The position numbers and the translations under genes were made by a program. DNA of 64,000 nucleotides. Origin: Microbacterium kunmingense. Lineage in GTDB: Bacteria > Actinomycetota > Actinomycetes > Actinomycetales > Microbacteriaceae. The notes beneath the pieces were generated by a model. That model ran no database searches, had not been told where the DNA came from, and saw nothing but the letters and a program-made list of their open reading frames with translations. The DNA is taken from positions 62,001 to 126,000 of the forward strand of contig NZ_JAKNUS010000004.1 in assembly GCF_023155745.1 (NCBI RefSeq). The letters are read 5' to 3'. Shown in pieces: positions 53,590-61,292 of this stretch (position 1 is the stretch's first letter; each line of letters starts with the position of its first letter).

Positions 53590-54765
53590 TCAGCGTCCGA
53601 GGAGCCCTTCCGCGCGGGAGAGCGCGCGGAGGAGATCGGGCAAGCGCGCCCCCGCGCCGCGCCGCGGCAACCGGTCGAGCAGGGCCGCTTCGCCCGGGAG
53701 ACGGTGCTGGCTCCCGCGCACCAAGCGCCGGACGGCGTTCAGGAGCGCGACCGGGTGCGTGTCCAGCGCGCTGTGCCCGTTCTCAAGGGTCACGATCACC
53801 CCGTCCTGCGCGGTCCGCACCGTCCGCTCGGCGATCGCGGGAGGAGTGCGGAGGTCTCTCGTTCCGCTGACGACGACCAGCGGCCACGCGAACGCGGGCG
53901 TGAGGGCGGGGAGGTCGTAGGGCTCCCCCGCGAACGGGGGGAACCGCGCCGCGAGCGGCGCGTAGGTCGCGGCGGGGTCCAGCGGCAGACCGTCGAGGGG
54001 CGCCCCGTACGCGAGCTCCCGGAAGGCGATCACCCCGGCGGTGTCGAACTCGTACACCCCCGGGATGTGAGCGATGTCGTCGTCGCGCGTGGCGTAGCCG
54101 GACAGCACCCGCCACGTCAGTCCCAGCCCCCGACGCAGGCGGCGTCGAGCGAGCGCCTCGGCCAGTTCCGGTCCCACCAGCTCGTACGCGGCGCGGACGA
54201 CATCCAGCACGGAACGCGCGTCCTCCCCGCGATCCACGAGGGCGCGCACGTCGGCGGACAGCCGATCGCCCGCGTTCCAGAACAGGCCGCGCACGCGCTC
54301 CCGCTCGATCGCCAGATCAGCCGTGGACTGCAGAGGCGAGTCCAGCAGCATCCGTTCGACACGGTCTTGGTGACGGACACCGAATGCGGATGCGAGATAG
54401 CTGCCGTACGACGACCCGACGACGACCGCGCGTGCGATGCGTTCGCGGTCGAGCACCGCGGCGATGTCATCGAGGACGGCGGTGATGCGCATCGCCGAGG
54501 GGGGCAGAGGCGCCCCGGCGAGGTCCGTTCGGGAGAGCCCGACCCCCCGGTGCTCGACCATGATGACGTCGAGGCCTCCGCTCGCGGCGATGCGCCGCAC
54601 GCTGCGGTAGGGGCGGACCGAGGCGAGGCCAGGGCCGCCCGGGAGGATGACGACCGGTGTCGCACCGCGCGGCCCCGAGCGCACGTACGACAGGTCGAAG
54701 GCGGGCGCGTCGGCGCCCTCCGGGCGGCGAACGGCCTGGATGCGTTCGCCGCGAGCCCGTGCCAT
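53590..54765 (-). CDS. Alpha/beta hydrolase, proline iminopeptidase-like
   Basis: A 391-residue alpha/beta hydrolase. VVILPGGPGLASVRPYRSV carries the HGGPG-type oxyanion motif (here LPGGPG), VMVEHRGVGLSRTDL follows, the nucleophile Ser is in VVVGSSYGSYLASAFG, the Asp is in VVVSGTRDLRTPP and the His in LENGHSALDTHP. It is probably a peptidase of the S33 group or an esterase. The frame is open far upstream into the molybdopterin gene, so the start is uncertain: ATG 54765 or 54783. Confidence 0.8.
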   Translation of the reverse strand: MARARGERIQAVRRPEGADAPAFDLSYVRSGPRGATPVVILPGGPGLASVRPYRSVRRIAASGGLDVIMVEHRGVGLSRTDLAGAPLPPSAMRITAVLDDIAAVLDRERIARAVVVGSSYGSYLASAFGVRHQDRVERMLLDSPLQSTADLAIERERVRGLFWNAGDRLSADVRALVDRGEDARSVLDVVRAAYELVGPELAEALARRRLRRGLGLTWRVLSGYATRDDDIAHIPGVYEFDTAGVIAFRELAYGAPLDGLPLDPAATYAPLAARFPPFAGEPYDLPALTPAFAWPLVVVSGTRDLRTPPAIAERTVRTAQDGVIVTLENGHSALDTHPVALLNAVRRLVRGSQHRLPGEAALLDRLPRRGAGARLPDLLRALSRAEGLLGR

Positions 54766-54835
54766 GCGGCTACTCTGTCGCATCGCCCCCACCCGCGCCA
54801 TGCGACCACGCAACCCGCACCCGCGTGGAGCGGCA

Positions 54836-54841
54836 TAGGCT
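54836..54841 (+). promoter_or_regulatory. -10 box (TAGGCT) of the molybdopterin oxidoreductase gene
   Basis: Consensus -10, 6 bases before GTG 54848. Confidence 0.65.
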
Positions 54842-54847
54842 CGAGAC

Positions 54848-56437
54848 GTGGCGGATGCTCGAGGCCGAGGAGCAGAACGCGCGAGGGTCCAGGACGGCTG
54901 GCTCGCCGCGGCGGCCGGTGCCGTAGCCGCGGTGTTGGGCGCGGGCCTCGGCGAGTTGTCCGCGGCGCTCATCGCCCCGGCATCCAGCCCCTTCGCCGCC
55001 ATCGGCGGCGCGCTCATCGACGTCGCGCCCTCCTGGGCGAAAGACACGGCGATCGCGTGGTTCGGCACCGCCGACAAGGCCGCCCTCCTCACCGGAATCG
55101 CACTCGTGCTTCTCGCGGTCGCGGCGGTCGCGGGCCTCCTCGAGCGTCGCCGCCCCCCGATCGGGGTGGCGATCGCCGTCGCCCTCGGGGTCGTCGGCGC
55201 CGCCGTCGCTCTCACGCGGGCCGACGCCGGCGCGCTGTCATGGCTGCCGTCGTCGATCGCCGGCGCGACGATGGCGGTGAGTCTGCGGATGCTGCTGCGC
55301 CTCCTTCCCGCGACGGCGGAGCGTTCGGACGATGCGCCCCCGACGACCCCCGACCGACCCTCGGAGATCGACCGACGCCGCTTCCTCGTGTGGACCGGCG
55401 GCGCCGCCGCCGTCGGTCTCGTCATGGTTCTCGGGGCGACACTCGTGAGCGGCGGCAGCCGCGCCGTCGCGGCGATCCGGGCGGCGCTGCGGCTCCCCGA
55501 CCCGGCCGTGGCCGCGCCCCCCGTTCCGGCCGGTGCCGAGCTGAACATCTCGGGACTGGCCGACGTCATCACCCCGAACGACTCGTTCTACCGCATCGAC
55601 ACCGCGTTGGTCGTGCCGCAGATCGACCCCGCCGACTGGTCGCTCCGCATTCACGGAATGGTCGAGAACGAGGTCGTCGTGACGTGGGACGAGCTGGTCG
55701 CCCTCCCTCTCGAGGAGGGGTACGCCACCATGTCGTGCGTGTCGAACGAGGTCGGGGGAACACTCATCGGCAACGCGCTGTGGCTCGGCTACCCGATCCG
55801 GGAGCTCCTCGCCCGGGCACGCCCGACGGCGGACGCCGACATGGTGCTGTCCCGATCGATCGACGGCTTCACCGCGTCGACACCGCTCGAGGCGCTCACG
55901 GACCCCGACCGCTGGTCGATCCTCGCCGTCGGGATGAACGGGGAGCCCCTCCCGCTCGAGCACGGGTTCCCGGTGCGGATGGTGGTACCGGGGCTTTACG
56001 GGTATGTCTCGGCGACGAAGTGGGTCGTCGACCTCGAGGTGACCCGCTTCGACCGTGCCACCGCGTACTGGACCGATCGTGGATGGTCCGAACGCGGTCC
56101 GGTCAAACTGCAGTCGCGCATCGACGTGCCCCGCCCCGGTCAGGGATTGAGCGCGGGCGACACCGTCATCGCGGGGGTCGCCTGGCAGCCGCATGTCGGC
56201 ATCTCACGCGTGGAGGTGCAGGTCGACGACGGCCCCTGGGAGGACGCGACCCTCGCCACGGCCATCTCGGATGACACGTGGGTGCAGTGGAGCCTGCCGT
56301 GGCGGGCGACGGCGGGGCGCCACGTGCTGCGCTGCCGCGCCACGAATGCGCTCGGCGAGACGCAGACCTCCGAGGTCGTCGGCGTCATCCCCGACGGCGC
56401 GACGGGCTGGCACGAGTTCCCCGTCGACGTCTTCTGA
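54848..56437 (+). CDS. Membrane-bound molybdopterin-dependent oxidoreductase (sulfite oxidase family)
   Basis: A 529-residue protein. The first ~200 residues contain about four to five membrane helices; RRRFLVWTGGAAAVGLVMVL then leads to an exported catalytic domain. That domain is of the sulfite oxidase/YedY fold: ITPNDSFYRIDTALVVPQID, then TMSCVSNEVGG whose Cys should bind molybdenum, and the C-terminal Mo-co dimerisation domain (GVAWQPHVGISRVEVQVDDG, WVQWSLPWRATAGRHVLRCR). The physiological substrate is unknown. GTG start, leaderless after TAGGCT. Confidence 0.9.
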   Translation: MADARGRGAERARVQDGWLAAAAGAVAAVLGAGLGELSAALIAPASSPFAAIGGALIDVAPSWAKDTAIAWFGTADKAALLTGIALVLLAVAAVAGLLERRRPPIGVAIAVALGVVGAAVALTRADAGALSWLPSSIAGATMAVSLRMLLRLLPATAERSDDAPPTTPDRPSEIDRRRFLVWTGGAAAVGLVMVLGATLVSGGSRAVAAIRAALRLPDPAVAAPPVPAGAELNISGLADVITPNDSFYRIDTALVVPQIDPADWSLRIHGMVENEVVVTWDELVALPLEEGYATMSCVSNEVGGTLIGNALWLGYPIRELLARARPTADADMVLSRSIDGFTASTPLEALTDPDRWSILAVGMNGEPLPLEHGFPVRMVVPGLYGYVSATKWVVDLEVTRFDRATAYWTDRGWSERGPVKLQSRIDVPRPGQGLSAGDTVIAGVAWQPHVGISRVEVQVDDGPWEDATLATAISDDTWVQWSLPWRATAGRHVLRCRATNALGETQTSEVVGVIPDGATGWHEFPVDVF

Positions 56438-56473
56438 GCCGCGGGCGCGCGGACGGGTCTCTGTCGCGCGAAA

Positions 56474-56522
56474 GTGGCGCAGATTGCGACCTTCACGTGC
56501 TGAAGATCGCAAGGTGCGCCAC
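56474..56522. repeat. 49-bp palindrome, family E copy 1
   Basis: Imperfect arms GTGGCGCAGATTGCGACCTT and AAGATCGCAAGGTGCGCCAC. With copy 2 it fills the gap between convergent genes; it may stop transcription. Confidence 0.75.
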
Positions 56523-56547
56523 ATCGGCGACGGCCGGTGCCGCAGAG

Positions 56548-56596
56548 GTGGCCCAGTTGGCGACCTTGGCGCCCTCAAGGTCGCCATGCGCGCCAC
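56548..56596. repeat. 49-bp palindrome, family E copy 2
   Basis: Arms GTGGCCCAGTTGGCGACCTT and AAGGTCGCCATGCGCGCCAC, the same length as copy 1 and 74 bases downstream in direct tandem. Both copies are followed by ATCGGC. Confidence 0.75.
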
Positions 56597-56644
56597 ATCG
56601 GCATGGAACCCGCCGGCCGGCGCGGGCGACCTGCGCCGCCCGGC

Positions 56645-57871
56645 TCAGCCCGCGAGGACGAGCTTCAGCTGCTCGACCGCCCAGTCCAGCTCGGTGGCGC
56701 GGATGACCAGCGGCGGCGCGATCCGGAGCGTCTGCCCGTGCGTGTCCTTGGCGAGGACGCCGCGCGCGAGGAGTCGCTCGGCGACCTCACGGCCGGTGCC
56801 GACGGCGGGGTCGATGTCGATCCCCGCCCAGAGGCCCGCGATGCGCACCTGGGTGACACCGTGGCCGACGAGCTCGTCGAGCTTCGCCTCGAGGTGTTCG
56901 CCGAGCGCGGCCGCGCGCTTCTGGAACTCACCCGTCTGCAGCATCTCGACGACGCGCGTGCCGACGGCGGCGGCCAGCGGGTTGCCGCCGAAGGTCGAGC
57001 CGTGCTCGCCGGGACGGATGACGCCGAGGACATCGCGGTCGGCGACGACGGCCGACACCGGGACGATGCCGCCTCCGAGCGCCTTTCCGAGCAGATAGAC
57101 GTCGGGCACGACTCCCTCGCGGTCGCACGCGAACGTCGTCCCCACGCGGCCGAGACCGGACTGGATCTCGTCGGCGATGAGCAGCACGCCGCGCCGGGTG
57201 CAGATTTCTCGCACGGCGCGAAGGTAGCCCTCGGGCGGGATGATGACCCCCGCCTCGCCCTGGATCGGTTCGATGAGCACCGCCGCGGTGTTCTCGTCGA
57301 TCACGGCCTCGATCGCGGCGGCGTCGCCGTACGGCACGTGCACGAAGCCGCCGCCGTAGGGGCCGAAGTCGTCATGCGAGACGGGGTCGTCGCTGAACCC
57401 GACGATCGTGGTGGTGCGCCCGTGGAAGTTCCCGTGAGCGACGACGATCGTCGCGGCATCCGGGGTGATGCCCTTCACGCGATAGCCCCACGCGCGCGCG
57501 ACCTTGATCCCCGTCTCCACCGCCTCGGCGCCGGTGTTCATCGGCAGGACGAGGTCTTTGCCGCAGAGCTCGGCGAGCGCCGCGGCGAACTCGCCAAGGC
57601 GGTCGCTGTGATAGGCGCGGCTGGTCAGGGTGACCCGGCCCAGCTGCTCCTGCGCGGCGGCGACGATGGCGGGATGACCGTGCCCGAAGTTCAACGCCGA
57701 GTACGCCGAGAGGAGGTCGAGGTAGCGTTTGCCCTCGACGTCGGTGACCCACGCCCCCTCCGCCCGCGAGACCACGACCGGGAGCGGGTGGTAGTTGTGG
57801 GCGAGATGCTGCTCCTCCGCGCCGATCACCCGCAGGGTCGCGGTGTCGGTCGGCAGCTCGGAGATGCTCAT
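56645..57871 (-). CDS. rocD: Ornithine aminotransferase
   Basis: A 408-residue class III PLP aminotransferase. The N-terminus AHNYHPLPVVVSRAEGAWV is typical of ornithine-oxoacid transaminases. TSRAYHSDRLGEFAAAL, LPMNTGAEAVETGIKVARAWGY, EPIQGEAGVIIPPEGYL, ADEIQSGLGR and the PLP lysine in LLGKALGGGIVPVSA follow. It converts ornithine and 2-oxoglutarate to glutamate semialdehyde and glutamate. The ATG overlaps the ddaH stop (ATGA). PutA, further along, can oxidise the product. Confidence 0.94.
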   Translation of the reverse strand: MSISELPTDTATLRVIGAEEQHLAHNYHPLPVVVSRAEGAWVTDVEGKRYLDLLSAYSALNFGHGHPAIVAAAQEQLGRVTLTSRAYHSDRLGEFAAALAELCGKDLVLPMNTGAEAVETGIKVARAWGYRVKGITPDAATIVVAHGNFHGRTTTIVGFSDDPVSHDDFGPYGGGFVHVPYGDAAAIEAVIDENTAAVLIEPIQGEAGVIIPPEGYLRAVREICTRRGVLLIADEIQSGLGRVGTTFACDREGVVPDVYLLGKALGGGIVPVSAVVADRDVLGVIRPGEHGSTFGGNPLAAAVGTRVVEMLQTGEFQKRAAALGEHLEAKLDELVGHGVTQVRIAGLWAGIDIDPAVGTGREVAERLLARGVLAKDTHGQTLRIAPPLVIRATELDWAVEQLKLVLAG

Positions 57872-58773
57872 GGCGCGTCCGTCCCGCGACGGAGCTCGAG
57901 CGTGCAGCACTTGATGCCACCGCCACCGAGGAGAAGCTCGGACAGGTCGATCTTGATCGGGTTGTAGCCGCGCTCGCGCAGCTGGGCCTCGAAACCGGTC
58001 GCCCGCGGCGAGATGATGACGTTGTAGCCGTCGCTGGCCGAGTTCAGCCCGAACACCGCGCCGTCGTCATCCGACACCCGGATCGCGTCGGGGTAACGCT
58101 CCGCGAGGATGGCCTGGCCGCGCTCGTCGAACGCGTGCTCGAGGTAGGCGATGTTGGCCCGCTCGACCCCGCCCGGCCCCTCGACGGGGTCGAGCACCGC
58201 GATCGCGGTGTCGAGGTGGTAGAACCGCGGGTCGACGAGGTTGAGCGAGACGACCTCGCGACCGAAGACCTCACCCACCTCGCGGTGGCTGTCACCGGTC
58301 GAGCGGAACCCGGTCCCGGCGAGGATGGTGTCGCCGACGAGCAGGAAATCGCCCTCGCCCTCGTTGACCTCGCGCGGGACCACGACGTCGTACCCGTTGT
58401 CGCGGAACCAGTCCATGAACGCCGGCCCCTCGGGGACGCGTTCGTCGAAGCGGAACTTCGCACCGTAGGCGATGCCGTCGATGAGGAAGCCGCCGTTGGC
58501 CGTGTAGACCATGTCGGGAAGACCGTCGATCGGGTCGATGAGCTCCACCTCGTGTCCGAGCGCGAGGTAGGCGTCGTACAGCGCCTGCCACTGCCGGACC
58601 GCCTTGGCGGTGTCGGTGGGGTTCGCCGGCTCCATCCACGGGTTGATCGTGTAGCTGACGGTGAAGAACTCGGGTCGGCACATGAGGTACCGGCGGTGCT
58701 GCGCGATGCGCCCCGTGGGGCTCGCGGTGGCGGCGGTGGCCTCGACGGTCGGCGCGGTGTTCTGAGTGGACAT
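57868..58773 (-). CDS. ddaH: Dimethylarginine dimethylaminohydrolase
   Basis: A 301-residue amidinotransferase-superfamily enzyme. MCRPEFFTVSYTINPWM, MVYTANGGFLID, EGEGDFLLVG, PRFYHLDTAIAVLDP with the catalytic His, and GGGGIKCCTLEL with the catalytic Cys are all present. It hydrolyses dimethylarginine (or arginine-like compounds) to citrulline and amines. GGAGA ribosome site before ATG. It is coupled to rocD, a common pairing in actinobacteria for arginine-related catabolism, although DDAH makes citrulline rather than ornithine, so an extra step would be needed. Confidence 0.9.
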   Translation of the reverse strand: MSTQNTAPTVEATAATASPTGRIAQHRRYLMCRPEFFTVSYTINPWMEPANPTDTAKAVRQWQALYDAYLALGHEVELIDPIDGLPDMVYTANGGFLIDGIAYGAKFRFDERVPEGPAFMDWFRDNGYDVVVPREVNEGEGDFLLVGDTILAGTGFRSTGDSHREVGEVFGREVVSLNLVDPRFYHLDTAIAVLDPVEGPGGVERANIAYLEHAFDERGQAILAERYPDAIRVSDDDGAVFGLNSASDGYNVIISPRATGFEAQLRERGYNPIKIDLSELLLGGGGIKCCTLELRRGTDAP

Positions 58774-58820
58774 CGGTCTCCTTGCGAAGGTGCGGCGGAC
58801 GCTGTCCAGAGGCCCGGCGG

Positions 58821-58852
58821 CCCTTCGACCGGTTAGAACCGGGGCGAAGGGG
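58821..58852. promoter_or_regulatory. Near-perfect palindrome upstream of ddaH
   Basis: Arms CCCTTCGACCGGTT and AACCGGGGCGAAGGG around AG, one mismatch/indel. It lies about 50-80 bases before the ddaH ATG and after the end of the upstream oxidoreductase gene; operator or terminator. Confidence 0.5.
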
Positions 58853-58915
58853 ACGACCCGGGCACGCCGCGACCATTGTGCCACGAGCCCCTCCGCTCCA
58901 CCTGGGACGCCGCGC

Positions 58916-59908
58916 TCACTCGGCGACCACGACCACCTTGCCCACCGTGCGCCCGGACTCCACGTGCGCGATCGCGGCACCGGCGTCGCTCAGGCCGAAG
59001 GTCTTCTCGATGACCGGACGGATGACGCCCGCCGCCGTCATCCGCACCAGCTCCGCGGTCACCGGGGTCTTGGTGAGCGCTGTCACGGAGCGGAAGCGCC
59101 GCGCGCGGCGGCTGAGGACGAGCGAGCGGATGATGCGGGGGAACGGACCCCAGAAGGAATGGCCGTCGCCGCCGACGAGAGCCACCGTTCCACCCTCGCC
59201 CAGGCGGTCGCGCAGCACCTCGAGCGGCGGCTCGCCGGCGATGTCGACGACGGCGTCGAACGCACCGGCGGGAAGGGAGGCCACGTCGTGCGTGCGGTAG
59301 TCGACGGTGTGCGCGACGCCCAGGTCGCGGAGCACGGGTTCGGCTCGCGCCCCGCAGGTCGCCCACACCTCAGCGCCGCGTGCGACGGCGAGGGAAGCGG
59401 TGAGGGTGCCCACCCCGCCTCCGGCGCCCACGAGCAGCACCTTGGAGCCTTCGCCCACCCCGCAGGCGTCGAGGATCGTCGCCGCGGTGTTGCCCGCCAC
59501 GGGGAGGGTCGCCGCGATGACCGGGTCGAGGTCGGCCGGCACGGCGGTGAGTCGGTCAGCCTTCACCGCCACGAACTCGGCCAGGGTCTCCTCCCCCGCG
59601 CCGACGACGAGGTCGCCGACGGCGAACCCCGTGACACCGGCACCGACCGCGACGACCGTGCCCGCGACATCCATCCCCCGTCCCCTCGTGCGTGGGCGGC
59701 GGAGACCGAAGAACAGCCGGACGACACGCGGCTCACCGCGCATCAGGTGGATGTCGCCGGAGTTCAGCGACACCGCCGCGACCTTCAGCAGGACGTCCTT
59801 CCTGCCCGGCGACGGGACGGGAACGGTCTCGGCCTGCACCACGTCGGCGGGGCCGTAGGCGTGCTGTCGCCACGCCGTCATGGTCTGCGGGATCGTGTGG
59901 GTGGTCAT
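58916..59908 (-). CDS. Zinc-free NADP-dependent alcohol dehydrogenase-like oxidoreductase (quinone reductase type)
   Basis: A 330-residue MDR-superfamily protein: MTAWRQHAYGPADVVQ at the start, MDVAGTVVAVGAGVTGFAVGD, and the Rossmann loop VLLVGAGGGVGTLTASLAVARG. The Cys/His ligands of the catalytic and structural zinc are missing, so it belongs to the quinone-oxidoreductase-like group. It is encoded one base after the HTH gene in a three-gene operon with a membrane protein, so its expression is probably set by that repressor. Confidence 0.88.
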   Translation of the reverse strand: MTTHTIPQTMTAWRQHAYGPADVVQAETVPVPSPGRKDVLLKVAAVSLNSGDIHLMRGEPRVVRLFFGLRRPRTRGRGMDVAGTVVAVGAGVTGFAVGDLVVGAGEETLAEFVAVKADRLTAVPADLDPVIAATLPVAGNTAATILDACGVGEGSKVLLVGAGGGVGTLTASLAVARGAEVWATCGARAEPVLRDLGVAHTVDYRTHDVASLPAGAFDAVVDIAGEPPLEVLRDRLGEGGTVALVGGDGHSFWGPFPRIIRSLVLSRRARRFRSVTALTKTPVTAELVRMTAAGVIRPVIEKTFGLSDAGAAIAHVESGRTVGKVVVVAE

Positions 59909-59909
59909 G

Positions 59910-60134
59910 TCAGTCCTCCGTGTCGGGATAGTGGAAGAGGTCGTCGAGGCGCGCGTCGAAGGCGCGGGCGAGTTGGAACGCGAGCTCGAGGGTCGGCGAG
60001 TACCGCCCCTGCTCGATGGCGATGAGGGTCTGGCGCGTCACTCCCACCCGGCGAGCGACCTCGGCCTGGGTCATCCCGGCGGCTTCGCGGACGCTGCGGA
60101 TGGTGTTGGTGACCTTGGTGGGGCGGACCATCAT
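59910..60134 (-). CDS. Small Xre-family (HTH_3) transcriptional regulator
   Basis: A 74-residue protein that is little more than a helix-turn-helix: IRSVREAAGMTQAEVARRVG, VTRQTLIAIEQGRYSPTLEL, FQLARAFDARLDDLFHYP. Such short Cro/C1-like proteins usually act with a neighbouring membrane protein. The ATG at 60132-60134 overlaps the membrane gene stop (ATGA). It likely represses its own operon through the paired TGTCAA sites at 60578-60639. Confidence 0.9.
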   Translation of the reverse strand: MMVRPTKVTNTIRSVREAAGMTQAEVARRVGVTRQTLIAIEQGRYSPTLELAFQLARAFDARLDDLFHYPDTED

Positions 60135-60565
60135 TGGAATCCCCGCCGGTACGCACCCAGCCGGGCCATGCCGCCGAGCACGGCCGAGAGGAAGAAGCCC
60201 AGGAACAGCGCGTTGCCGATCCAGAACCAGGGAGCCTCGACCATGGCGAGGATCAGGGCGCCGATGGCGCCGATGGCGAGGAAGCCCTGCCCCACGCGTT
60301 CGCCGAACCGTTCGATCTCGCGGTCGCGTTGATCGGCGGTGTGCTCGAGTTCCGGATCGCGCATCCGGGCGACGATCCCCCACGCGATGCTCAGCACGAT
60401 CGACAGGACGATCCCCCCTGCGATCGTGCCGACCATGGGCCACACCCACGCGATCTCACCCACGGGTGTGGTGATCAGCTGCGGGACGATCAGTGCCAGG
60501 TAGACCACGAGCCCGATCACGCTCGCGATCAGCTGCGCCCAGATCGTGCGCTCCATGTACGCCAC
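60131..60565 (-). CDS. Membrane protein paired with the small Xre regulator
   Basis: A 144-residue protein with four membrane segments (LIASVIGLVVYLALIVPQLI, WPMVGTIAGGIVLSIVLSIAWG, FLAIGAIGALILAMVEA, FWIGNALFLGFFLSAVLGG) and a charged cytoplasmic loop in the middle (RDPELEHTADQRDREIERFG). Resembles the small membrane proteins that accompany YozG-like HTH genes. The open frame starts at a TTG (60583), but the GTG at 60563-60565 has GGAGG five bases upstream and is preferred. Confidence 0.8.
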   Translation of the reverse strand: MAYMERTIWAQLIASVIGLVVYLALIVPQLITTPVGEIAWVWPMVGTIAGGIVLSIVLSIAWGIVARMRDPELEHTADQRDREIERFGERVGQGFLAIGAIGALILAMVEAPWFWIGNALFLGFFLSAVLGGMARLGAYRRGFQ

Positions 60566-60577
60566 GGCGACCTCCGA

Positions 60578-60595
60578 TGTCAAAGATTCTTGACA
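60578..60595. promoter_or_regulatory. Operator-like site 1 of the Xre operon
   Basis: TGTCAAAGATTCTTGACA, 6-base palindromic arms, just upstream of the ribosome site of the membrane protein gene. It is the inverse of site 2 with one mismatch in 18. Confidence 0.65.
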
Positions 60596-60621
60596 CTAAA
60601 GGTACGGTGAGGCCCACGACG

Positions 60622-60639
60622 TGTCAAGAATCTTTTACA
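60622..60639. promoter_or_regulatory. Operator-like site 2 of the Xre operon
   Basis: TGTCAAGAATCTTTTACA, matching the reverse complement of site 1 in 17 of 18 bases, centre-to-centre distance 44 bases (about four helix turns). Both flank the likely promoter (TACCTT, 60599-60604, minus strand). Confidence 0.65.
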
Positions 60640-60667
60640 TCGGGCAGGTCTGGGGGTGGGCGGACCC

Positions 60668-60749
60668 GCACAACTCCTCAGAATCGACTCCGCGCACCCT
60701 GGCGACGGCGGTTTCCGACCGGTTCAGCGCGGAATCTGAGGAGTTGTGC
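60668..60749. repeat. 82-bp palindromic repeat, family B copy 2
   Basis: Perfect 15-base arms GCACAACTCCTCAGA/TCTGAGGAGTTGTGC; the arm core CACAACTCCTCA is shared with copy 1 at 14767-14852, while the centres differ. Confidence 0.85.
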
Positions 60750-60764
60750 TGATGCCGTGGTCCC

Positions 60765-60840
60765 CAACTCCTGCAGATCCGGCGCGAAGCCCGCGATTCG
60801 GCACTTCCGCGCCACGCCGGCGCCCGATCTGCAGGAGTTG
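60765..60840. repeat. 76-bp palindromic repeat, family B variant
   Basis: Perfect 15-base arms CAACTCCTGCAGATC/GATCTGCAGGAGTTG and an inner GGCGC/GCGCC-like stem. Same CAACTCCT core; it follows copy 2 after 15 bases. The stretch 60640-60859 holds no gene besides these two elements. Confidence 0.85.
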
Positions 60841-60859
60841 AGGACAGCGCGACCCGCGC

Positions 60860-61243
60860 TCAGAGGGGAGAACCGGCCGGGAAGTCCTTCATTAGCAGCA
60901 CGTCGGTCTCGGTCGCGGTGCGCCGCACGCCGTGCGCGTCCACGTACTCGTAGGTCGTCGTGCTCTCCTGCCCGGTCGAGCGATACCCGAGTCGCTCGTA
61001 GAGCGCCCGCGCGCGTGGGTTGTCGACACCGACACCGACGGCCAGACGGGACGCCGGGGCGGCGAGCCGCTCGACCTCGGCCATGAGCGCGGTCCCGATG
61101 CCCTGGCCGCGAGCGCGCTCGTCGACGTGGAGGTTCTTCACCTCGAAGGGATCGGTCCGAAGATCGAGCTGCGCCGAGCCCACCGGAACCCCGTCACTCC
61201 AGGCCACGACCAGGACGGACGCGCCGCGCTGCTGCAGCCCCAC
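60860..61243 (-). CDS. GNAT-family N-acetyltransferase, probably with a frameshifted 5' end
   Basis: A 127-residue GNAT protein: SVLVVAWSDGVPVGSAQLDL, VKNLHVDERARGQGIGTALM with the acetyl-CoA motif A (RGQGIG), and NPRARALYERLGYRSTG as motif B. The start used here is GTG 61243, but the N-terminal helix is then missing. Another frame, beginning with ATG 61293 that overlaps the putA stop (TGATG), encodes MPLEAREPAGQGFVRAMWG; adding one base near 61240 would fuse it as ...FVRAMWGLQQRGASVLVVAW into a normal ~144-residue protein. So a 1-base deletion or sequencing error is suspected. Substrate unknown. Confidence 0.7.
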   Translation of the reverse strand: MGLQQRGASVLVVAWSDGVPVGSAQLDLRTDPFEVKNLHVDERARGQGIGTALMAEVERLAAPASRLAVGVGVDNPRARALYERLGYRSTGQESTTTYEYVDAHGVRRTATETDVLLMKDFPAGSPL

Positions 61244-61292
61244 ATCGCGCGGACGAACCCCTGCCCCGCGGGCTCTCGGGCCTCGAGGGGCA

